Below are positions 43,546 to 51,264 of a stretch of DNA of 64,000 bases, piece by piece. The position numbers and the translations under genes are program-made. The notes beneath the pieces are model-generated. The model searched no databases. It saw only the letters and a list, made by a program, of their open reading frames with translations, and was not told the DNA's origin. The stretch's first letter is position 1; the number at the start of each line of letters is the position of its first letter. Source of the stretch: Arenivirga flava (GTDB lineage Bacteria; Actinomycetota; Actinomycetes; Actinomycetales; Microbacteriaceae); assembly GCF_030161575.1 (NCBI RefSeq), contig NZ_BSUL01000001.1, positions 2,709,809 to 2,773,808 on the forward strand. Reading direction: 5' to 3'.

Positions 43546-43575
43546 GCTGCCTGCAGGATCGGATGGGGGAGCACC

Positions 43576-43926
43576 GTGCACATCGTCGTCTCGCTCGTGT
43601 ACCTGGTCCTGACCATCGGTCTGCTCGTCGACATCATCTCCCGGGACGACAGCCAGGTGAAGCACCTGCCGAAGGTCGCGTGGGCGATCATCGTCGCGCT
43701 CGTCCCCCTGCTCGGCGGAGCGCTCTGGCTCGTCCTCGGCCGTGAGTGGTCTGGCGGCAGTCCGCGCGCCGCGATGGATCTCCGGCAGCAGCGTCGGTCG
43801 CAGCCCGCTCCACGCCCCGCATCCGCCGTCGACACCCGCAGCACCGAGCAGCAGCTGGCCGACCTCGAGGCGGAGATCGCGTTCTACGAGCGCCTCGAGG
43901 CCCGTGAGGACAACGACCGCCGCTGA
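43576..43926 (+). CDS. PLDc_N-type small membrane protein
   Basis: A 116-aa protein with two N-terminal membrane helices (VSLVYLVLTIGLLVDIISRD and AWAIIVALVPLLGGALWLVLGRE), the pattern of the phospholipase D nuclease N-terminal family (PF13396), followed by a polar tail with a short helix (EQQLADLEAEIAFYERLEAR). The ending GGALWLVLGR is diagnostic. Function unknown. GTG start with GGGGGAG upstream. Confidence 0.75.
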   Translation: MHIVVSLVYLVLTIGLLVDIISRDDSQVKHLPKVAWAIIVALVPLLGGALWLVLGREWSGGSPRAAMDLRQQRRSQPAPRPASAVDTRSTEQQLADLEAEIAFYERLEAREDNDRR

Positions 43927-43985
43927 GCCGTCATCCCCGAGGCTGACATCCGCCTCGCGGTCACCGATCGCGCAGGTGCGGGACG

Positions 43986-43991
43986 TAGCCT
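43986..43991 (+). promoter_or_regulatory. -10 hexamer TAGCCT upstream of the penicillin-binding protein gene
   Basis: TAGCCT lies 66 nt before the ATG at 44058 and would give a leader of about 60 nt; the hexamer is the only evidence. Confidence 0.35.
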
Positions 43992-44057
43992 GGAGCCTGC
44001 CCGATCGCGTGACGGGGGCCACGCGAAGCACTTGGAACGACGGGGGAGCCGGACTCG

Positions 44058-46388
44058 ATGGAAGAAGAACCGCGCATCGGCGGAGTGTTCGGCGCGATCG
44101 CCGGGCTGCTGGGCATGAGCGTGATCGCCGGAGCCCTCGTCGCGGCCCTCGGCATGCCCGCCATCGCGGTGTCGACCGGAGCGGCCAGCAGCGCGGCCGG
44201 GTACTGGGACGTGCTGCCCGACTACATCACCATCGGCGAGCAGTCGAACCGCACGCGCATCTTCGCGACCCAGAACGGCGAGCCCGTGCAGATCGCGACG
44301 ATCTTCGAGCAGAACCGCGAAGAGGTCGCCTACGAGGGCATCAGCGAGAACGTGCTGAACGCCGCGATCGCCGCCGAGGACCCGAACTTCTGGGAGCACA
44401 ACGGCGTCTACCTGCCGTCGCTGCTGCGAGCCACCGCCGAGGTGCTCGCCGACCGCGACGACGCCGGCGGGTCGACCATCACGATGCAGCTGGTGCGCAA
44501 CGAGCTCGTCGCCGAATCGCAGCGCTACCTGCAGAGCGACCCCGAGCTCGCCGAGCGCCTCTTCACGGAGGCCACGGAGACCACCCCGGCGCGCAAGCTG
44601 CAGGAGGTGCGCTACGCGATCGCCCTCGAGAAGGAGTACTCGAAGGAGCAGATCCTCGGCGCGTACCTGAACATCGCGACCTTCGGCAACAACCTCTACG
44701 GCATCCAGACCGCGGCGCACTACTACTTCGGCGTCGACGCCAGCGAGCTCGACGTCAACCAGTCGGCCGCGCTGCTGGCCATCGTGCAGAGCCCGAACGC
44801 CCTCCGGCTCGACGTCGAGGAGAACCTTCAGCGCAACGACGTCCGTCGAGGCTACATCCTCGACAACATGGCCGACGAGGGCATGATCACCGCTGAGGAG
44901 GCCGCCGCGCTGAAGCCGGAGCGGCCGGCGCTGAACATCCAGCAGGTGCAGAACGGATGCATGGCGTCGCGGCTGCCCTGGATCTGCGACTACGTGCGCA
45001 ACACCGTCGAGCAGGACGAGGCCTTCGGCGAGAACGCCGCGGAGCGCCGCGCCGAGTTCCGGCACGGCGGCTACGACATCTACACCACCATCGACGTCGA
45101 CGTGCAGGAGCGGGCCCAGCAGATCATGCAGGATCGGGCCCCGGCGACCGCCGAGGGCTACGACCTGGGCGCCGCGTCGAGCGGCGTGGAGCCGGGCACC
45201 GGGCGCATCCAGTACATGGTGCAGAACCGCGCCCTCGACGCCAGCGAGAACGCCGCCCCGGGCACCACGGCCCTGAACTACAACGCGGACCGCTGGATGG
45301 GCGGGTCGAGCGGCTTCCAGTCGGGATCGACCTACAAGGCCTTCGTGCTGCTCGAGTGGCTGCAGGAGGGGCACTCGCTCGACGACAACCTCGACTCCCG
45401 GCGCCGCGCGTTCACGGACTTCCACGCCAGCTGCCAGCCGGGCAGCATGGAACCCTGGGACCCGAAGAACTTCACGACCCAGCCCGACCGCATGAACGTG
45501 CGCTACGCCACGACCAACTCGTCGAACACCGGCTACGCGGCGATGGCCGAGCAGCTCGACCTCTGCGGCATCCGCGACATGGCGCAGTCGCTCGGCGTGC
45601 ACCGCGCCGACGGACGGGACCTCGAGTTCTACGCCCCGACCATCCTCGGCACCAACGAGATCGCGCCGCTCACCCTCGCCGCGGCCTTCGCCGGCATCGC
45701 CGCCGAGGGGCGGTACTGCGACCCGATCATCATCGACCGCGTCGAGCGCGACGGCGAGGAGATCGAGCGGCCGGATGCGAACTGCCGCCAGGCCTTCGAC
45801 CCGCAGGTCGCCGACGTGGCGATCGGCGCGCTGCAGGACGTCTACAACGGCACCGGCCGCCAGGCCCGTCCGTCGGGCGGCACCCCGGTGTTCGCCAAGA
45901 CCGGCACCGCCGACGACTACCGCCAGTCGTGGATCGCCGCGGCGAGCTCCAAGATGGCCACCGCATCGTGGGTCGGCAACGTCACCGGCGGCGAGAACGG
46001 CCAGAACCTGTCGCGGGCGTCGATCAACGGATCGTCGGCGCGACTGGTCTCGCACTACTTCTCGCGGGACATGCTGAGCTACTCGAACGAGCGCTTCGGC
46101 GGCGACGCTTGGCCGGCGGCGGGTCCGCGCGTCGTGCAGAGCGCGCAGCCGGGGGCGCCCGCAGGCCCCGAGCTGCAGCAGGGCGTCGTGCCCGACCTGG
46201 CCGGCCTCACCGCCGACGAGGCGGGTCCGCTGCTCGACAGCCTCGGCTTCTCGATGGTCGTCGGCGAGCCGGTGAACTCGGGCTACTCGGCGGGGCGCAT
46301 CTCCTTCACGAACCCGGCGGCGGGGTCGTCGGCGCCGGAAGGCACGCCGGTGACCGTCTACGCCAGCAACGGCGTGCCCCGCTCCTGA
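44058..46388 (+). CDS. bifunctional penicillin-binding protein (GT51 transglycosylase - transpeptidase) with PASTA domain
   Basis: Class A PBP, 776 aa, that polymerises and cross-links peptidoglycan outside the membrane. One N-terminal helix (about 14-45) is followed by GT51 with catalytic Glu107 in AAEDPNFWEHNGV and the GGSTITMQLVRNE motif. The transpeptidase has Ser424 in GSTYK, SSN in TTNSSNTGY and Lys614 in AKTGTAD. A single PASTA domain ends the protein (VVPDLAGLTADEAGPLLDSL). Start ATG 44058 with GGGGGAG upstream. It is the only cell-wall synthase in the window. Confidence 0.93.
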   Translation: MEEEPRIGGVFGAIAGLLGMSVIAGALVAALGMPAIAVSTGAASSAAGYWDVLPDYITIGEQSNRTRIFATQNGEPVQIATIFEQNREEVAYEGISENVLNAAIAAEDPNFWEHNGVYLPSLLRATAEVLADRDDAGGSTITMQLVRNELVAESQRYLQSDPELAERLFTEATETTPARKLQEVRYAIALEKEYSKEQILGAYLNIATFGNNLYGIQTAAHYYFGVDASELDVNQSAALLAIVQSPNALRLDVEENLQRNDVRRGYILDNMADEGMITAEEAAALKPERPALNIQQVQNGCMASRLPWICDYVRNTVEQDEAFGENAAERRAEFRHGGYDIYTTIDVDVQERAQQIMQDRAPATAEGYDLGAASSGVEPGTGRIQYMVQNRALDASENAAPGTTALNYNADRWMGGSSGFQSGSTYKAFVLLEWLQEGHSLDDNLDSRRRAFTDFHASCQPGSMEPWDPKNFTTQPDRMNVRYATTNSSNTGYAAMAEQLDLCGIRDMAQSLGVHRADGRDLEFYAPTILGTNEIAPLTLAAAFAGIAAEGRYCDPIIIDRVERDGEEIERPDANCRQAFDPQVADVAIGALQDVYNGTGRQARPSGGTPVFAKTGTADDYRQSWIAAASSKMATASWVGNVTGGENGQNLSRASINGSSARLVSHYFSRDMLSYSNERFGGDAWPAAGPRVVQSAQPGAPAGPELQQGVVPDLAGLTADEAGPLLDSLGFSMVVGEPVNSGYSAGRISFTNPAAGSSAPEGTPVTVYASNGVPRS

Positions 46389-46518
46389 ACCGGCGCGCTC
46401 CGGTGCGGTCGGCGCGGCGGTACCATCGGGCGTCCCCTGAACGAGAGCCGCCGCCATCAGCACCGAGACCACCGACCAGCACGATCGCGACCGCGACCGT
46501 CGCAGCCGCCGCACGACC

Positions 46519-47148
46519 GTGCTGCAGGGCGCGGCCGTCGTGGTGCTGCTCGTCGTCGTCGTGGTGTTCTGGCTGGTGCTGCCCGTGCCGACGGTCGACG
46601 AGATCCGCGACATGGTCGCCGCGTTCGGGTTCTGGGGCGGGCTGGTCTTCGTAGTCGGCTACGGGCTCGCGAGCCTGGTGCCGATCCCGAAGAGCGTGGT
46701 GAGCATCGCCGCCGGTCTCGTCTGGGGCCTGGGGCTGGGCGTGCTGCTCGTCACGGTGGCCTCGATGCTCGGCGCGGCGCTCGCCTTCTTCATCGGTCGA
46801 GGGCTCGGGCAGGACCTGCTGCGGCGCATCATGGGCGACCACCTCCGGCGCGCGGACGAGGCGCTCAGCGACCACGGCTTGAAGGCCCTCATCCTGCTGC
46901 GGCTCATCCCCGTGCTCCCGTTCACGGTCATCAACTACAGCGCCGGCCTCACCCGGGTGAGCCGGCGCGACTACGCGCTCGGCACGCTCATCGGCACGAT
47001 CCCCGGCACGGTCGTCTTCGTGGCGATCGGCGCCTACGGCTTCCACCTCGGCTGGCCGTTCTTCGCCGCGGTGGCCGCCGTGGCGGCGGTCGGCGGAGCG
47101 GCGTGGCTGCTGGTGCGCCGCCGGCAGGCGGCGACGGCTGCGGCCTGA
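46519..47148 (+). CDS. TVP38/TMEM64 family (DedA-like) membrane protein
   Basis: A 209-aa protein from GTG 46519 with about five helices. It shows the family core: VGYGLASLVPIPKSVVSIAAGLVWG and ILLRLIPVLPFTVINYSAGLTRVSRRDYALGTLIGTIPGT. Members are thought to scramble or flip lipids. The frame is open upstream to 46441 and reads I-S-T-E-T-T-D from an ATC at 46456, preceded by GAGAG; this looks like a normal N-terminus with ATC in place of ATG, so the protein may start there (230 aa). Confidence 0.85.
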   Translation: MLQGAAVVVLLVVVVVFWLVLPVPTVDEIRDMVAAFGFWGGLVFVVGYGLASLVPIPKSVVSIAAGLVWGLGLGVLLVTVASMLGAALAFFIGRGLGQDLLRRIMGDHLRRADEALSDHGLKALILLRLIPVLPFTVINYSAGLTRVSRRDYALGTLIGTIPGTVVFVAIGAYGFHLGWPFFAAVAAVAAVGGAAWLLVRRRQAATAAA

Positions 47149-47167
47149 GCGCATCCGGTCCGCTCGC

Positions 47168-47833
47168 TCACTCGGCGAGCGCGGCCACCTCGGCGATGAC
47201 GCGGGGGTCGGCGAGCACACGGAAGTGCCCGCCGGTCGCGAGAGGCACGTTCTTGGCGCCGGCCAGCTCGCTGCCCTCGGGGATGTGCGGGTCGAAGGCG
47301 GGGTAGACCGACACGATGCGGGCGTTGACGTCGGCCGAGCCCGTCAGGGCGACGATCGTGGCGTCGCGCGGGGAGAACGCCCGCAGGGTCGCTCCCGGCA
47401 TGAAGCGCCCGTAGCGCGAGCCGCCGAACGGCGTCGCCACGGCGACCATGCCGCGCACCCGGCGTCCCGCGGGGGAGAGCATGACCTGCTTGCCGATCAG
47501 CCCGCCCTTGCTGTGCGCGGCGATCACCGCGTGCTGCAGGTCGAGCCGGTCGAGCTCCGAGGCGACGAGCGCGGCGCCGTCGCGCACGGGCGCGCGGTTG
47601 CCCTGCAGCGCCGTGACGACGTGCACCGGGTGCCCGCGCTCGTGCAGCGCGCGGACGAGCGGATGCAGGAACCGCCAGGTCTCGTAGACCCCCGGCAGCA
47701 CCACCACGGGCGCCAGCGGCCCGGTCGCGTAGCGCTGCGGGTCGGTGCGGTCGAGTGCGGCGGCGAGCTGCCAGCGCAGCGCGTAGGCGTAGTCGGCCGC
47801 CCACCAACCGAGCCGGCGCAGCGGCCCGCTCAC
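47168..47833 (-). CDS. alpha/beta hydrolase (lipase-like), membrane-close
   Basis: A 221-aa protein with an alpha/beta-hydrolase core: PVVVLPGVYETWRFLHPLV, the nucleophile elbow AAHSKGGLIGKQ (Ser in HSKGG), the acid region near VYPAFDPHIPEG and a His in TGGHFRVLADP. It resembles the lipase/PGAP1-type subgroup, and the substrate is unknown. The GTG start at 47833 overlaps the stop of the upstream hydrolase (GTGA), so the two are translated together. Confidence 0.8.
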   Translation of the reverse strand: MSGPLRRLGWWAADYAYALRWQLAAALDRTDPQRYATGPLAPVVVLPGVYETWRFLHPLVRALHERGHPVHVVTALQGNRAPVRDGAALVASELDRLDLQHAVIAAHSKGGLIGKQVMLSPAGRRVRGMVAVATPFGGSRYGRFMPGATLRAFSPRDATIVALTGSADVNARIVSVYPAFDPHIPEGSELAGAKNVPLATGGHFRVLADPRVIAEVAALAE

Positions 47834-48591
47834 CGCCGCCGCTCCAGGAAGCGGTCGATCGCGTCGGCGACGGCCCCGGGCGCCGTGAACTGCGGGTTGT
47901 GCGCGGCGCGCGGCACGATGGCGAGCGGGCCCCGAGCCGCATCGCGCAGGCGGCGCAGCCAGGGGCGGCCCACGACCGTATCGCGCGCGCCGCCCACGAC
48001 CAGCACCGGCGGGTCGAGCTGGGCGACGCGCTCGAGCAGGGGGTAGCGCAGCATGCGCTCCGCCTGCGCGAAGAACCAGCGCAGGTCCGTGCGCAGCACA
48101 TCGGTGACCATGATCGTCACGATCGAGGGCGGCTCGCGCAGGAAGTCGGCGAGGATGGCGAGCGCGAGCGCCGCCCGCGAGGTGCGCCGTTCGTCGACGA
48201 CGGGGCTCACGAGCACGACTGCCGAGGCCAGGCCGGGCCGCTGCGCCGCGAGCTCCACGGCCCACTGCGCGCCGAGCGAGTGCCCGACGACCACGGCGTC
48301 GCGCACCCCGAGCAGGTCGAGCGCTCGAGCCAGGGCCGCGATCATCGAGTCGACGGGCACGTCGCCCAGCGGTGCCGGGCGGCCGCCGAAGCCGGGCAGC
48401 TCGACGACGTGCACCGGGCGGCGCAGGGCGAGCCGGTCCTGCAGCGGCGCGAGCGGTCGCTGCGACATGCCGAGCCCGTGCAGCAGCACCGCGGGGCGCG
48501 CGTGCTCCGCGCCGGCCGGTACCGGGCTGGAGCGGATGCGGAACGCCAGCGCGTCGATGACGACGTCGCGCACGGTGCTCGGCAGGGGCAT
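47830..48591 (-). CDS. alpha/beta hydrolase
   Basis: A 253-aa soluble hydrolase of the common fold: oxyanion region VLLHGLGMSQRPL, nucleophile GHSLGAQWAVELA, acid VVGGARDTVVG and His in PRAAHNPQFTAPG. The start at 48591 (MPLPSTVRDVVIDAL) follows TACCGT by 6 nt. First gene of a two-hydrolase operon; substrate unknown. Confidence 0.85.
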   Translation of the reverse strand: MPLPSTVRDVVIDALAFRIRSSPVPAGAEHARPAVLLHGLGMSQRPLAPLQDRLALRRPVHVVELPGFGGRPAPLGDVPVDSMIAALARALDLLGVRDAVVVGHSLGAQWAVELAAQRPGLASAVVLVSPVVDERRTSRAALALAILADFLREPPSIVTIMVTDVLRTDLRWFFAQAERMLRYPLLERVAQLDPPVLVVGGARDTVVGRPWLRRLRDAARGPLAIVPRAAHNPQFTAPGAVADAIDRFLERRR

Positions 48592-48597
48592 CCGCTC

Positions 48598-48603
48598 ACG
48601 GTA
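48598..48603 (-). promoter_or_regulatory. -10 hexamer TACCGT, leaderless promoter of the hydrolase operon
   Basis: On the minus strand TACCGT ends 6 nt before the ATG at 48591. Confidence 0.6.
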
Positions 48604-48755
48604 GTGCCGCCCGCCTCGACCGCATCGTCGCGATGGCTGGATGCGGACCGACGATCGCGGCGGGTCGCGGGCGGCTGTGGGCGGGACCGCGCCGTCCGCT
48701 GAACGCGACCTCGGTGCGCATCGTGCGCTCGGTGGCAACGGGCTGACCGCAGGCG

Positions 48756-48785
48756 GAGCGGATGCGGCGGGGCGTGCATCCGCTC
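48756..48785. repeat. inverted repeat GAGCGGATGC-N10-GCATCCGCTC
   Basis: Perfect 10-bp arms (48756-48765, 48776-48785) directly before the TAGCGT hexamer at 48786, in the gap between the divergent hydrolase and SRPBCC genes. The arms are the window's iterated motif in inverted pairing. It could be an operator or just a motif pair. Confidence 0.65.
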
Positions 48786-48791
48786 GTAGCG
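48786..48791 (+). promoter_or_regulatory. -10 hexamer TAGCGT of the SRPBCC gene
   Basis: TAGCGT 59 nt before the ATG gives a leader of about 48 nt containing GAGGGAGG. Confidence 0.45.
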
Positions 48792-48844
48792 TTCTGCGTG
48801 CAGCGCGCGATCGTGCGCCGCCCCAAAGCAACGAGGGAGGCATC

Positions 48845-49300
48845 ATGCCCCAGGTCATCGAGACGATCGACGTGAACGTGCCCGTGAACGTCGCCTACAA
48901 CCAGTGGACGCAGTTCGAGGAGTTCCCGCGCTTCCTCGACGAAGTCGAGTCCATCACCCAGCCGACCGACGTGCTCACGGTTTGGGCCGTCAAGGTCGGC
49001 CCGGTCGAGAAGACCTTCGAGGCCGAGATCACCGAGCAGCACCCGGATGAGCGGGTCGCCTGGACGAGCACCGGCGGCGAGGTCGACCACGCCGGCGTCG
49101 TGACCTTCCACAAGCTGAGCGACAGCGAGACGCGCGTGACCGTGCAGCTCGACTGGGAGGCCGCCGGCCTGCTCGAGAAGCTCGGCGGCGCGCTCGGCGC
49201 CGACAACCACGCAGTGAAGAAGGACCTGAAGAACTTCAAGGAGTACATCGAGTCGCAGGGTTCGCCGGACGGCGCCTGGCGCGGGGACGTGCAGGCGTAA
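48845..49300 (+). CDS. SRPBCC family (polyketide cyclase-like) protein
   Basis: A 151-aa protein with the START/SRPBCC pattern: MPQVIETIDVNVPVNVAYNQWTQFEEFPRFLDEV, EITEQHPDERVAWTSTGG, and the C-terminal helix VKKDLKNFKEYIESQG. This subgroup (YndB/CoxG-like) holds hydrophobic ligands, and some members are stress-related; the ligand is unknown. Strong ribosome binding site GAGGGAGG; terminator after the gene. Confidence 0.85.
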   Translation: MPQVIETIDVNVPVNVAYNQWTQFEEFPRFLDEVESITQPTDVLTVWAVKVGPVEKTFEAEITEQHPDERVAWTSTGGEVDHAGVVTFHKLSDSETRVTVQLDWEAAGLLEKLGGALGADNHAVKKDLKNFKEYIESQGSPDGAWRGDVQA

Positions 49301-49312
49301 GCCGCTTCCGAG

Positions 49313-49334
49313 GGCCGCGGCGGGTGCCGCGGCC
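49313..49334 (+). terminator. terminator after the SRPBCC gene
   Basis: GGCCGCGGC, loop GGGT, GCCGCGGCC, then TTCGT. Confidence 0.75.
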
Positions 49335-49390
49335 TTCGTGCTGCCGTCGAGGGGTTGCTCAACTCGGTGGCAAGTGATTGACTCAACCGC

Positions 49391-49840
49391 ATGGAAAGCG
49401 AATCTGCACGAGCCCGGGAGACGCTGGCCGCCCTGGGTGAGGACCGGCGCCGGATCGGCGAGCGGATGACCGCCGAGACGTGGTGGGCGGCGCCCGCGCA
49501 GGGCTTCGGCTCGGCGCTGCTCGTCGCCGCGCCCGTAGCGGGTCTGCAGTGGGCCTGGGTGCCGTTCATCGCCGGGGCCGTGGTGTTCACCGCGGTCGAG
49601 GCGCTGTTCCGGCGACGTTCGGGCGTGGCCATCGGCCGCCCGGCCGGTCCTCTCGGAGTGCTGCTGCTCGTGGCGATCGGACTGCTGCACGTCGCCGCCG
49701 TCGGCGGTACGGTCGTGCTCTCGGTCCTCGAGCTGCACGGCTGGGCGGTCGCGCTCGCCGCCCTCACCGGCGTGGTCATGGCGCTCGGCGTCGTCGGCTA
49801 CGACCGCGTGTTCGCGCAGGAGGTGCGCCGTGCGCGATGA
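49391..49840 (+). CDS. predicted four-helix membrane protein, member 1 of a paralogous pair
   Basis: A 149-aa protein: a cytosolic helix (ARETLAALGEDRRRIGERMTAETWW) then four membrane helices. The next gene encodes a protein of the same plan (LDALELDRRRVRRRVRAASWW), so the two look like tandem paralogs. No family recognised. The promoter region just upstream is AT-rich for this genome (two TTG-CTCAA-like repeats at 49355-49387). It overlaps the next gene by 11 nt. Confidence 0.75.
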   Translation: MESESARARETLAALGEDRRRIGERMTAETWWAAPAQGFGSALLVAAPVAGLQWAWVPFIAGAVVFTAVEALFRRRSGVAIGRPAGPLGVLLLVAIGLLHVAAVGGTVVLSVLELHGWAVALAALTGVVMALGVVGYDRVFAQEVRRAR

Positions 49841-50297
49841 GGCGGGGTTCCGCGACGCGCGGGAGGCGCTCGACGCGCTCGAGCTCGACCGGCGGCGGGT
49901 GCGGCGGCGGGTGCGGGCGGCGAGCTGGTGGTTCTACCCGGCGCTGTCGCTCATGGTGGCGCTCTGCGTCGCAAGTCCTGCGATCGAGCGCGCTGACGTC
50001 GGCCTCGATGGGTACTGGCTCGTGCTCGCGGTGGTCGGAGCGGTCAGCGGACTCGGTTTCCTGCACCGACGGCTGACCGGCCTCGCCCCGCGGATGCAAC
50101 GTGATGCCGCCACCATCCTCACGACTGCCGTGATGCTGTCCGTGATGGTCGGCCTGTACCTGGCTTCGCTCGTCTCCGAGCGCTTCGGTTTCGCCTCGAT
50201 CGCCGTGTGGTTCCCTGCGATCGCATTCGTGACGACGCTCGCTTGCTGTATCGCGCTGGACCGTCTCGGCAGCATGGGCACCTCCCGTGCCCGCTGA
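49830..50297 (+). CDS. predicted four-helix membrane protein, member 2 of a paralogous pair
   Basis: A 155-aa protein of the same plan as its upstream neighbour: a basic cytosolic helix ending in SWWFYP, then about four helices (ALSLMVALCVAS, YWLVLAVVGAVSGLGFL, AATILTTAVMLSVMVGLYLA, WFPAIAFVTTLACCIAL). GTG 49830 is set by AGGAGGT. It overlaps the regulator gene by 11 nt. The pair probably forms a complex controlled by that regulator; this is inference. Confidence 0.75.
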   Translation: MRDEAGFRDAREALDALELDRRRVRRRVRAASWWFYPALSLMVALCVASPAIERADVGLDGYWLVLAVVGAVSGLGFLHRRLTGLAPRMQRDAATILTTAVMLSVMVGLYLASLVSERFGFASIAVWFPAIAFVTTLACCIALDRLGSMGTSRAR

Positions 50298-50595
50298 ACC
50301 CCGCTTCGACGAGGCCATCCACGCGCCGACCCGCCTCCGCCTCTGCGCCATGCTGCGCCCGCTCGACGACGCCGACTTCGCGGCCATCGCCGCCACGCTC
50401 GAGCTCAGCGAGGCCAACCTGTCGAAGACCGTGCGCAATCTCGTCGAGCTCGGCTACGTGAGCACCAGCAAGCAGGCTTCGCCGGGTCGAGCGGATGCGC
50501 GCCGCACCACCACGGTCAAGCTCACGCCGCAGGGCCGTCGCGCGTTCGACGGCCACCTCGCGGCCCTGCGAGCGATGGCGGGGGAGGCGTCGTGA
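50287..50595 (+). CDS. winged-helix transcriptional regulator (HTH_34/MarR-like)
   Basis: A 102-aa DNA-binding protein: HAPTRLRLCAMLRPLDDADFAAIAATLELSEANLSKTVRNLVELGYVSTSK is a winged helix, followed by the wing with RADARRTTTVKLTPQGRRAF. It matches the small HTH_34 group that is often cotranscribed with membrane proteins. It lacks a ligand domain. It overlaps the membrane protein gene by 11 nt and the following TetR gene by 4 nt. Confidence 0.85.
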   Translation: MPAEPRFDEAIHAPTRLRLCAMLRPLDDADFAAIAATLELSEANLSKTVRNLVELGYVSTSKQASPGRADARRTTTVKLTPQGRRAFDGHLAALRAMAGEAS

Positions 50596-51191
50596 GCCTG
50601 GACCCGCGCTACCTGCGCTCGCGTCAGCGGCTGCGCGCCGCCGTGCTCGAGCTCGCCGCCGGCCGCTCGGCGGAGTCGATCACGGTCGCCGAGCTCTGCA
50701 GGGCCGCCGGCGTCACCCGTGACACCTTCTACCGGCACGCCGAGTCGCCGGTGGCGCTGCTCGTCGCGGCGCTGGGCGAGCGCTTCGAGGCCGCTGCGGT
50801 CCTGCATCAGGATCCGGACGGCGGGGTGAGCGCCGAGGGCGGCTTCCCCCGCGCGGAGCGCGCCGTGCTCGAGCACGTGCTGCAGCACCGGGACGTCTAC
50901 CGCGCGGCGATCGACCCCGTGCTGCTGGCGCCCCTGCGCTCCGCGCTCGAGTCGTCGATCGTCGAGGTGCTCGTGGCGCACCTGCGTCGGCACCCCGGCA
51001 CGTTGCCCGTGGGCGTCGACGCGGACGACGACGAGGCGCTCGCGCTCGTCGCCGGCTACGCGGCGGCCGGCACGGTCGGCGCGATCGAGCGCTGGGTGCA
51101 GGGGCCCGAGCCCGATGTGGAGCGCGGGGTGCGCCTCATCCTGGCGGCGTCGCCCTCCTTCTGGTTCCGTGCGCACGAGGGAACTGTCTGA
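50592..51191 (+). CDS. TetR/AcrR family regulator
   Basis: A 199-aa regulator with an N-terminal HTH (LRAAVLELAAGRSAESITVAELCRAAGVTRDTFYRHAESP) and a helical effector domain. GTG start overlapping the upstream stop (GTGA). A perfect palindrome at its own stop codon overlaps the -35 of the SDR gene downstream, so it probably controls that gene. It is the last gene of the four-gene overlapping operon. Confidence 0.88.
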   Translation: MSLDPRYLRSRQRLRAAVLELAAGRSAESITVAELCRAAGVTRDTFYRHAESPVALLVAALGERFEAAAVLHQDPDGGVSAEGGFPRAERAVLEHVLQHRDVYRAAIDPVLLAPLRSALESSIVEVLVAHLRRHPGTLPVGVDADDDEALALVAGYAAAGTVGAIERWVQGPEPDVERGVRLILAASPSFWFRAHEGTV

Positions 51192-51202
51192 CAGCAGTCA
51201 GA
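51187..51202. promoter_or_regulatory. TetR-type operator TCTGAC-N4-GTCAGA over the SDR promoter
   Basis: Perfect 6-bp arms. CTGACA at 51188-51193 is a fitting -35, with an 18-nt spacer to TAGGCT (51212-51217). A repressor bound here would block the promoter of the SDR gene at 51265. Confidence 0.7.
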
Positions 51203-51217
51203 TACTTGCCCTAGGCT
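51188..51217 (+). promoter_or_regulatory. sigma-70-type promoter of the SDR gene
   Basis: CTGACA (51188-51193), 18-nt spacer, TAGGCT (51212-51217); expected start near 51224 and a 40-nt leader with GAGGAGGG. Confidence 0.6.
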
Positions 51218-51264
51218 CCGGGTGCCGGCACTCGGCTCGGCAGCATTCGACGAGGAGGGCAGCC

